NCBI GenBank assembly: GCA_947062645.1
Contig: CAMSQT010000051.1
Span: 1 to 7,431, forward strand
Direction: 5' to 3'
Source of the DNA: an uncultured Clostridium sp.
GTDB taxonomy: Bacteria; Bacillota; Clostridia; TANB77; CAG-508
DNA: 7,431 bases
Position numbers and translations under genes: made by a program. Positions 1-5,919 of this stretch are shown here, piece by piece (the first letter of the stretch is position 1; each line of letters begins with the position of its first letter). The notes under the pieces are model-generated. The model had not been told where the DNA came from, searched no databases, and worked only from the letters and a program-made list of their open reading frames with translations.

Positions 1-1054
1 GGAATTGCCAAATCAAGTTTAGAAGTTTGTATTGAAATTTTTTTTGTAAGAGGAAGCAAAATGATAGGAAGAGAGCATTATTTTTACCAAGACCTAAAAG
101 ACATGGAAAATAAAGAAATAGTGGCAGGATTTATCAAACAATATTATTTAGACAACCCCAATATTCCTAATAAAATCATGATAAAAGAAGAAATAGAAGA
201 TAAAGAAGCAATCGAAAAATGGTTATCCACAAGTTTAGGAAAGAAAGTGGAAATCAAAACACCTAAAAAAGGAGAAAAATTACGATTTGTAGAAATGGCA
301 GAAAAAAATGCAAAAGTGACTTTAGAAAACAAAGAAAAAGACAAAGGCGAGATTCTGCTAGAATTAAGAGAAGTTTTAGCATTAAATAAATTACCAAGAA
401 AAATTGAAACTTATGACATATCTAACTTAGCAGGAGAATACACCGTAGCTGCTATGTGTGTTATGCAAGACCGGAGTAATTAAAAAGAACCTATCCAGAA
501 GATTTAAAATAAAAACAGTATTTGGACAAGATGATCCAAGATGTATGGAAGAGGTAATTGTAAGAAGACTAAAACATTCCATCGAAAATCCAAACGGAGG
601 CTTTGGAGAATTACCAGATGTCATTTTTGCCGATGGTGGAATCACCCAAATTAGAGCAGTTCAAAGTGCCATCCAAAAAGTAAACGATGGCGAGAAATTG
701 AACCAAAAGTTAGAAATTCCTGTGTTTGGAATGGTTAAAAATGATAAGCATCAAACAAGAGCTTTGATGGACGACCAAAGAAGAGAATTGAAGATTACGC
801 CTAATTTAATGAAAGCTATTACAAATTTTCAAGATACCGTACATGATACAGCAATTACCTATCATAGAAAATTAAGAGATAAGCAAATAACAAAGTCCGC
901 TTTGGACGAAATTGATGGAATTGGAGAGGCTAAAAAACAGGCTTTATTAAAACATTTTGGAAGCGTAGAAAAGATAAAACAAGCAAGTGAAGAGGAATTA
1001 ATGCAGGTCAAAGGAATTAGTAAAAGTTTAGCCCAAAAGATTTTGGGAGATTAA
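1..1054 (+). CDS. uvrC: UvrABC excinuclease subunit C, C-terminal part, needs a +1 shift at a CGG codon
   Basis: UvrC makes both incisions around a UvrB-bound DNA lesion in nucleotide excision repair. The frame is already open at base 1 (GIAKSSLEVC...FFVRGSKMIGREHYF), so the ATG at 61 is internal and the N-terminal GIY-YIG and UVR domains lie off the left edge. About 350 residues are present of a protein usually near 600. The RNase H-like 5'-incision domain is clear: catalytic Asp in ETYDISN (nt 415-417), the DVIFADGG motif (about nt 618-641), and the His-containing QDTVHDTAITYHR block. Two helix-hairpin-helix motifs follow (IDGIGEAKK and VKGISKSLA). The frame breaks at codon CGG 472-474: unshifted reading stops at 481-483 (DRSN, then TAA). 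Skipping C472 gives DGVIKKNLSRRFKIKT, the expected UvrC sequence, and the frame then stays open to TAA 1052-1054. No other lesion is seen, so I treat it as a working gene. A terminator follows directly. Confidence 0.93.
472..475 (+). other. +1 frameshift site 1 (CGG-A in uvrC)
   Basis: The codons read GAC CGG AGT AAT TAA in the incoming frame. Reading resumes as GAC (C) GGA GTA ATT AAA. The glycine so produced matches the DG normally found at this point in UvrC. Inferred mechanism: +1 shift or four-base decoding of CGGA; a one-base insertion error is the alternative. Confidence 0.75.
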
Positions 1055-1084
1055 AACGAGGAAATTAACATTTCTTCGTTTTTT
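1053..1084 (+). terminator. Rho-independent terminator after uvrC
   Basis: A 13-bp stem (1053-1065 with 1070-1082, one G-T pair) closes a TAAC loop, and the right arm runs into a T tract ending at 1084. It overlaps the uvrC stop codon. It separates uvrC from the small gene downstream. Confidence 0.8.
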
Positions 1085-1194
1085 AGATTTTTAGGAAAAT
1101 GGATGCAGTTTTCATAGAATTTTTTAAATACTGGAATATTTTGAATTTCTTAGCATATACATATAAGGAAAAAATAAGAAGGGAGATTTTTTAT

Positions 1195-1404
1195 ATGGAA
1201 TATGCAAAAGATGAAGTTTTTCAAGTTAGATACAGTACTAAATTAAATCGATTAGAAATGACGAAAGAAGGATGGACAAGCAGAACCTACCAAAGAATAA
1301 AAAGGCACAAGCTATTAACAACTGTAGTTATTGCTTTTTTTACATTTGCTATAATTAACTTTTTTATGATATGTAATTTCATGAAAATTTTACAAAATGT
1401 TTGA
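1195..1404 (+). CDS. Small membrane protein of unknown function (69 aa)
   Basis: I do not recognise a named family. The start is set by a good ribosome binding site, AAGGGAG at 1179-1185, nine bases before ATG 1195; an upstream ATG at 1099 in the same frame has no such site and would add an unlikely N-terminus. The first 45 residues are charged and basic (for example RTYQRIKRHK). One hydrophobic helix follows (LLTTVVIAFFTFAIINFFMI), then a short tail NFMKILQNV. The likely topology is a basic cytoplasmic N-terminus anchored by one helix. A weak promoter-like pair (TTGAAT 1141-1146, TATAAG 1162-1167, spacing only 15) lies upstream. The rest of 1085-1194 holds nothing I can identify. The TGA stop overlaps the -35 box of the next gene. 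Confidence 0.75.
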   Translation: MEYAKDEVFQVRYSTKLNRLEMTKEGWTSRTYQRIKRHKLLTTVVIAFFTFAIINFFMICNFMKILQNV

Positions 1405-1429
1405 ATTTAGGACATAAATATGGTAAAAT
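1401..1429 (+). promoter_or_regulatory. SigmaA-type promoter for the methyltransferase-rluA unit
   Basis: TTGAAT at 1401-1406, a 17-base spacer, and TAAAAT at 1424-1429 preceded by TGG (extended -10). The secG promoter has the same architecture. Transcription would start near 1435-1437. Confidence 0.75.
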
Positions 1430-1431
1430 AA

Positions 1432-1459
1432 TACTATTCTAAAAAAGGGAGGAATAGTA
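1432..1459. repeat. 8-bp dyad at the transcription start (possible operator or leader hairpin)
   Basis: TACTATTC (1432-1439) and GAATAGTA (1452-1459) are perfect inverted repeats around a 12-base A/G-rich loop containing most of a GGGAGG sequence. The predicted transcription start lies inside the left arm, so a DNA operator is more likely than a full RNA hairpin. The role is inferred from position only. Confidence 0.4.
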
Positions 1460-1483
1460 GTTTATTTAAGCTACCCAAAAAAT

Positions 1484-2366
1484 ATGAAATTAGCAAATGA
1501 GTGGAAAGAATATAAAATACTAGACTTAGCAGATGGACAAAAATTAGAAAAATGGGGAGATGTAATTTTAGCAAGACCAGACCCACAAGTTATATGGAAG
1601 GCTAAAAGTTATCCAAACAAATGGAAAGAAATTAATGCAACCTATCATAGAAGCAAAACCGGTGGAGGTTCTTGGGAATTTAAAAAGAAAATGCCAAAAA
1701 CATGGCAAGTGCATTATAAAAACTTAACCTTTAACATTAAACCAATGGGCTTTAAACACACAGGACTTTTTCCAGAGCAAGCGGTTAACTGGGATTGGAT
1801 GATAAACAAAATTAGGAATGCCAAAAGAGAAATAAAAGTATTAAATTTGTTTGCCTATACAGGGCGGAGCGACGGTTGCGTGTTTATCAGCAGGAGCTTC
1901 TGTATGTCATGTAGATAGTTCAAAAGGAATGACAACATGGGCAAAGGAAAATGTGATTTCATCTGGGTTACAAGATAAAAAAGTTCGCTTTATCATTGAT
2001 GATGTAGTAAAATTTGTAAACCGAGAAATTAGGCGTGGTAATCGTTATGATGCTATTATCATGGATCCTCCATCTTATGGAAGAGGAGCAAAAGGTGAAG
2101 TCTGGCAATTTGAAAACAACATTTATGATTTGGTAGAATTATGCACGCAAGTATTATCAAACGAGCCACTGTTTTTCTTAATTAATTCTTATACAACAGG
2201 GATCTCAAGCACTGTCTTACAAAATATTTTAGAGTTAACAGTAGATAAAAAACAGAAAGGAAAGTTAGAATGTGGCGAAATTGGATTACCTATGGAAGAT
2301 TCTAAATTAGTGCTACCTTGTGGAATCTATGGAAGATGGGAGCGGAGAAAAAAATGCAAAACCTAA
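1484..2366 (+). CDS. Class I SAM-dependent methyltransferase (RlmI-like, probable RNA MTase), needs a +1 shift at a CGG codon
   Basis: This is a probable S-adenosylmethionine-dependent rRNA methyltransferase related to the RlmI/RlmK group; the target base cannot be told from sequence. The N-terminal part (to about residue 110) has LEKWGDVILARPDPQVIW and GFKHTGLFPEQAVNWDWM. The Rossmann domain has motif I VLNLFAYTGGATVA (residues 119-132), HVDSSKGM, FIIDDVVKF, and the catalytic-site motif IIMDPPSYGRG with Asp near residue 194. The frame breaks inside motif I at CGG 1865-1867: unshifted reading stops at 1916-1918, while skipping C1865 gives TGGAT and an open frame to the end. A second in-frame CGG (2343-2345) lies in the last codons. 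Read as a triplet, the gene stops at 2366 (293 aa); shifted, it would stop at 2379. ATG 1484 agrees with where I expect this family to begin, but has no ribosome binding site within 15 bases. It lies in one transcription unit with the pseudouridine synthase gene, which it overlaps. Confidence 0.85.
1865..1868 (+). other. +1 frameshift site 2 (CGG-A in methyltransferase motif I)
   Basis: Incoming codons are ACA GGG CGG AGC; resumed reading is ACA GGG (C) GGA GCG ACG, giving the SAM-binding motif TGGAT. This is the best-constrained of the sites, because both glycines belong to conserved motif I. Confidence 0.75.
2343..2346 (+). other. In-frame CGG near the methyltransferase stop (possible sixth shift site)
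   Basis: The last codons are TGG GAG CGG AGA, with a stop at 2364-2366. A +1 shift would instead give GAG (C) GGA GAA and a stop at 2377-2379, adding a few residues and lengthening the overlap with the next gene. The C-terminus of this family is not conserved enough for me to decide. The same bases also form part of the GGAG ribosome binding site of the next gene. Confidence 0.4.
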
Positions 2367-3031
2367 AAATAGTATTTGAAGACAACCATATAATTGTAGT
2401 AGAAAAAATGCCAGATACTCCATCACAAGCTGACAAGACAGAGGATTTAGATATGCTAACCATCATAAAACAGTACATCAAAGAAAAATACAATAAACCA
2501 GGGAATGTCTATTTAGGATTGGTTCATAGGCTAGATAGACCAGTGGGAGGAATTATGATTTTTGCCAAAACTTCAAAAGCAGCCTCAAGACTAAGTAATC
2601 AAGTAAGAGAAAAAACTTTCAAGAAAAAATATTTAGTAGTAGTCGATGGAAAAGTTTCTCCTAAGCAAGGAAGTTTAGAAGACTATCTATACAAAGACGA
2701 AAGACATAATATAAGTAAAGTGGTAAGCAAGGAAAAGAAAAATGCTAAACTTGCGAAATTAGATTATAAAGTTTTAAAGTATAATGAGGTGAAAAATTTA
2801 AGTTTACTAGAAATTGATTTACATACAGGAAGGCATCACCAAATAAGAGTACAATTATCCCATTTTGGTCATAGTATTTTTGGAGATCAAAAATATGGAA
2901 CAAGAGGGCAAGGAAAGCAAATTGCTTTATGGGCTTATCAGCTTACCATTAACCATCCTGTTACCAAAGAAAAAATGATATTTGAGGATTTACCAGAGCC
3001 AATAGGAACGTGGTGTATTTTGAAAGAATAA
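2354..3031 (+). CDS. RluA-family RNA pseudouridine synthase
   Basis: It isomerises uridine to pseudouridine in rRNA or tRNA; the target site cannot be assigned. At 225 residues it is a compact catalytic domain without an N-terminal S4 domain. It begins LKIVFEDNHIIVVEK. The signature VHRLDRPVGGIMIFAKT carries the catalytic Asp at residue 61. LHTGRHHQIRVQLSHFGHSIFGDQKYG forms the second conserved block. The start at ATG 2354 is chosen over an in-frame ATG at 2318 because GGAG (2344-2347) sits six bases upstream and the family homology begins here. It overlaps the methyltransferase end, so the two are probably translationally coupled. No CGG codon occurs and the frame is intact. Confidence 0.92.
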   Translation: MQNLKIVFEDNHIIVVEKMPDTPSQADKTEDLDMLTIIKQYIKEKYNKPGNVYLGLVHRLDRPVGGIMIFAKTSKAASRLSNQVREKTFKKKYLVVVDGKVSPKQGSLEDYLYKDERHNISKVVSKEKKNAKLAKLDYKVLKYNEVKNLSLLEIDLHTGRHHQIRVQLSHFGHSIFGDQKYGTRGQGKQIALWAYQLTINHPVTKEKMIFEDLPEPIGTWCILKE

Positions 3032-3070
3032 TATAAAATTAGCAAAATTTTGAAAAATTTCAAAAAGTAT

Positions 3071-3099
3071 TTGCATTTTGGAAAAAATTATGGTACAAT
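3071..3099 (+). promoter_or_regulatory. SigmaA-type promoter for secG
   Basis: TTGCAT at 3071-3076, a 17-base spacer and TACAAT at 3094-3099 preceded by TGG (extended -10). An AT-only inverted repeat at about 3049-3066, between rluA and this promoter, has no T tract and is not a convincing terminator. Confidence 0.8.
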
Positions 3100-3143
3100 A
3101 GCGAAGTATAAAAAGGAAGAAACCGTAGGGAGGAAAAAAATAA

Positions 3144-3392
3144 ATGGAAATAGCAAAAGGAATACTAATTGTAATCTACTTTATGGTAGCAGTAGTCTTA
3201 ATCATATTGACACTTATCCAATCAAAAGAAGATGCAGGACTATCTTCAACCATAACAGGTTCGTCAACTAACAACTTCTTTGAAAAAAACAAAGGAAGAA
3301 CCAAAGAAGGAAAACAAAAAAAATGGACGATTATATTAGCAGTAGTATTTGCAATATTAACTATAGCATTAGGTATATTATATATGGCATAG
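3144..3392 (+). CDS. secG: Preprotein translocase subunit SecG
   Basis: SecG is the small accessory subunit of the SecYEG channel and supports SecA-driven export across the cytoplasmic membrane. The 82 residues match the family in length and plan: helix 1 at about residues 4-25 (ILIVIYFMVAVVLIILTLIQ), the conserved cytoplasmic loop QSKEDAGLSSTITGSSTNNF with a basic stretch after it, and helix 2 at about 60-80. A GGGAGG ribosome binding site (3128-3133) lies ten bases before ATG. It has its own promoter and terminator, so it is probably monocistronic. secG preceding rnr is a common order in Firmicutes. The frame is intact and there is no CGG codon. Confidence 0.95.
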   Translation: MEIAKGILIVIYFMVAVVLIILTLIQSKEDAGLSSTITGSSTNNFFEKNKGRTKEGKQKKWTIILAVVFAILTIALGILYMA

Positions 3393-3401
3393 AAAAATAG
3401 T

Positions 3402-3438
3402 AAGAAGAGCGGTTTTATTAAAAAACTTGCTCTTTTTT
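3402..3438 (+). terminator. Rho-independent terminator after secG
   Basis: AAGAGC (3405-3410) pairs with GCTCTT (3429-3434), extended inward by G-T pairs and a GTTTT/AAAAC helix, and is followed by a T tract to 3438. It lies ten bases after the secG stop. Confidence 0.85.
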
Positions 3439-3507
3439 CGAAAAATCAAAAGTTACTAAAAAAAACGGAACCAGTAGCAAGTGGTGACTGATAGAAAGGA
3501 AAGAATA

Positions 3508-5626
3508 ATGGAAGAACAAGAGGAGAAAATCTTAGAATTAATGAAAGACAAGGACTATGTACCTATGAAGGCAAAAGAAATTGCCATGATAATGAGAGTA
3601 CCCAAAAAAGAATACGGAGATTTTTTAGAAATACTAGGAAATTTAGAATTAAACTTCAAGATACAAAAAAACAGAAAAAGTAGATATCGTCTAGTAGAAA
3701 AGACCTATTACGATGGCATTTACCGAAAAAATCAAAAAGGTTTTGGTTTTGTAAGATTAGAAGACCATCAAGACGAAATCTATATTGCAAAAGAAAATTC
3801 ATTAGATGCTTTAAATGGAGATAGAGTATTAATTGAAATCTTAGAAGAAGAAAACAAAGTAAAAAGTGCAGAAGGGAAAGTAGTAAAAATCCTAAAACAT
3901 GAAAAAGATACAATTGTAGGAATCTTTCAAAATAACAAAAGCTTTGGATTTGTTGTGCCAGACGACAGAAACTTTGGTACTGATATTTTTATTGCTAAAA
4001 AAGATATGGGAAAAGCAAGAAATGATCACAAAGTTTTAGTAAAAATAACAAAATATCCTTCTAAGCGGAAAAAAGGCAGAAGGAAAAATTATAGAAGTTT
4101 TAGGAAATGTAAATGAAGCAGGGGTAGACATGCTATCTTTAATCAAAGAATACAACCTACCATCAACCTTTCCAGAACAAGTTGTGCAAGAAGCAAAACA
4201 CTTCGAAAATAAAGTAGATAAAAAAGACATACCAAATCGAGTAGATTTTCGAGAGAGAGAAATCTTTACCATTGATGGCGAAGACGCCAAGGACTTAGAC
4301 GATGCGGTTCGAGTAGAAAAACTAAAAAACGGAAATTACAAATTAGAGGTTCATATTGCCGATGTAAGCTTTTATGTACAAGAAAACAGTTTACTAGACC
4401 AAGAAGCACTACTTAGAGGAACCAGTATTTATATGCTAGGAAGAGTCATTCCCATGCTTCCAAGAGAATTATCAAATGGGATTTGTAGCTTAAATGCAGG
4501 AGAAGACAGATTTACTTTATCTTGTATCATGGAAATAGATAAAGAAGGAAATGTAGTAGCAAGTGAAATCGTAAAAGGCATTATTAATGTTACGAAAAGA
4601 ATGAGCTATACGGATGTACAAGCAATTATAGAAGGTGAAAATAAGCAAACTATAAAAAAATATGAACCATATATTTCTCATTTTAAATTAATGGAAGAGT
4701 TAGCTAAAATCCTAAAAAGTAAAAGGATAGAGCAAGGGTACCTAAACTTAGACATTCCAGAAAGTAAAATTGATTTAGACATGGATGGAAAGGTAACCAA
4801 TATTTCTAAATATGAAACAACATTTGCCCATGAAATTATTGAACAATTTATGCTAACAGCAAATGAGACAGTAGCAGAAAAATTCTTTTGGTTAGAAGCA
4901 CCTTTTATTTATCGTGTTCACGAAGAGCCAGACCTTGAAAAAATACAAGAATTAAATAAGTTTTTATTTAATTTTGGCATGAAAATAAAAGCCAATCAAG
5001 ATAACATCTATCCTAAAGAATTTGCTAAAATATTAGAAGAAGTAAAAGGAAAAGAGGAAGAAAAAGTAGTATCTAATCTAGTGCTAAGAACCTTAAAAAT
5101 AGCAAGATATGAAGCAATCAACCAAGGACACTTTGGAATTGCTAGTAAATATTATTGCCACTTCACCTCGCCAATCAGAAGGTACCCAGACTTATTTATC
5201 CATAGAATGATATCAAAATATTTACAAGAAAACTATGATGTAACACAAAAATGGATAGAGGATAAAAAAGAACAAGCTGAAGCCAGAGCCAAACAATCAA
5301 GTGAAAGAGAAAAAATAGCAACAAAAGTAGAAAGAGAAGCTGAAGACTTGAAAAAAGCGGAATACATGGAAAATAAAATAGGAGAAGAATACGAAGGAAT
5401 TGTATCTTCTGTAACTTCTTTTGGTATATTTGTAGAACTAGAAAATACAGTAGAAGGTCTAATTGGATTCCAAGATCTAGGAGACGAGTATTTTATCTAT
5501 GACGAAACGAGAAAAAGATTAATAGGAGAAAAAACCAACAAAACCTATAAAATAGGAGACAAAATAAAAATACGAGTAAAAAAGGCAAGTAAATTATTAA
5601 GACAAATAGATTTTGAACTTGCCTAA
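3508..5626 (+). CDS. rnr: Ribonuclease R, needs a +1 shift at a CGG codon
   Basis: RNase R is a processive 3'-to-5' exoribonuclease that degrades structured RNA in the cytoplasm and works with trans-translation. Decoded with one shift it is 705 residues, normal for the family. Order: N-terminal winged-helix region (residues 1-70), cold-shock domain 1 (DGIYRKNQKGFGFV), cold-shock domain 2 (GIFQNNKSFGFVVP), the RNB domain, and a C-terminal S1 domain from about residue 628. The catalytic cluster TIDGEDAKDLDDA has Asp 256, 262, 264 and 265 in the places of the Mg-binding aspartates, and FTSPIRRYPDLFIHR lies near residue 552. The frame breaks at CGG 4066-4068, between cold-shock domain 2 and RNB. 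Skipping the C gives PSKGKKAEGKIIEVLGN, the expected linker. ATG 3508, preceded by AAAGGAAAG, is preferred to GTG 3481. No smpB follows. I see no clear promoter between the secG terminator and this gene. Confidence 0.94.
4066..4069 (+). other. +1 frameshift site 3 (CGG-A in rnr)
   Basis: Incoming codons are TCT AAG CGG AAA; unshifted reading would stop about 16 codons later (TGA 4114-4116), before the whole nuclease domain. Resumed reading is AAG (C) GGA AAA AAG GCA GAA and then runs uninterrupted for about 520 codons. Confidence 0.75.
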
Positions 5627-5647
5627 GAAACATTCCCAAATGAGTAC

Positions 5648-5664
5648 CAAAGATATTTTTTGGA
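5648..5664. terminator. Weak stem between convergent rnr and the gerAC-side gene
   Basis: CCAAA (5648-5652) and TTTGG (5660-5664) can pair around a seven-base AT loop that is T-rich on the + strand. It is short, and is proposed only because two genes converge here. The rest of 5627-5678 shows nothing else. Confidence 0.25.
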
Positions 5665-5678
5665 AGAATATAAGGCTT

Positions 5679-5859
5679 TTAGTACATCCAAATAACAAAG
5701 TTAGAAAAAATAACAACGCCAATACTAAAAGCAATAACCGTAATACCACCAAGCTTATTTTTTAGGGTATTTATTTCATATAAAGCATAGCCGGATAGCC
5801 TTTAATAAAATATATAAGCTAATGATTAAAAATAATATATGATAAGCAAAACTAGACAA
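5679..5859 (-). CDS. Small two-helix membrane protein behind gerAC (59 aa), needs a +1 shift at a CGG codon
   Basis: The gene is invisible unless the CGG rule is applied. The start is TTG at 5859-5857, eight bases after an AAAGGAG ribosome binding site (5874-5868). The N-terminal part SSFAYHILFLIISLYILLKAI is one hydrophobic helix. At CGG 5793-5791 an unshifted frame would end six codons later (TGC TTT ATA TGA). Skipping C5793 gives IGYALYEINTLKNKLGG and a second helix (ITVIAFSIGVVIFSNFVIWM), ending at TAA 5681-5679. Helix-loop-helix architecture and position after gerAB-gerAC suggest an accessory subunit of the germinant receptor. I recall similar short proteins behind gerAC in related uncultured Clostridia but cannot name a family. 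Function is inferred from context only. Confidence 0.7.
5790..5793 (-). other. +1 frameshift site 4 (CGG-C in the gerAC-distal small gene)
   Basis: On the minus strand the codons are GCT ATC CGG CTA TGC; resumed reading is ATC (C) GGC TAT GCT TTA TAT GAA. This is one of two sites with CGGC rather than CGGA, so the fourth base is not fixed. Confidence 0.7.
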
Positions 5860-5884
5860 AATAATTTCTCCTTTCAGTGTTCTC

Positions 5885-5915
5885 GTCCCCAAAGAAATCC
5901 GGAAACAGTGGGGAC
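5885..5915. repeat. GC-rich inverted repeat between gerAC and the downstream small gene
   Basis: GTCCCCA (5885-5891) and TGGGGAC (5909-5915) form a perfect 7-bp stem with a 17-base loop containing TCCGGA. It is markedly more GC-rich than its surroundings and lies wholly in the gap created once gerAC is decoded to its shifted stop. It has no T tract. It could be a processing or stabilising hairpin, or a REP-like element; only one copy is in view. Confidence 0.5.
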
Positions 5916-5919
5916 ATTC

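Noticed and set aside
61..483. A separate short gene starting at ATG 61
   Set aside because: The frame is open upstream to base 1 and encodes UvrC sequence there; the ATG is internal.
1099..1194. N-terminal extension of the small membrane protein from ATG 1099
   Set aside because: No ribosome binding site is seen, and a strong one precedes ATG 1195.
3042..3070. AT-rich inverted repeats after rluA as a terminator
   Set aside because: The stem is A/T only, with no T tract following; similar matches are expected by chance in such AT-rich sequence.
3439..3507. A promoter or riboswitch upstream of rnr
   Set aside because: No paired -35/-10 boxes or conserved aptamer features could be found in this short gap.
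144..4290. Minus-strand open frames opposite uvrC, the methyltransferase-rluA junction and rnr
   Set aside because: They lie antisense to well-recognised genes, lack ribosome binding sites and have low-complexity translations.
471..5795. A CCGG methylation or restriction motif linking the shift sites
   Set aside because: CCGG is present at only two of the five sites (471 and 5791), so it cannot be the common element.
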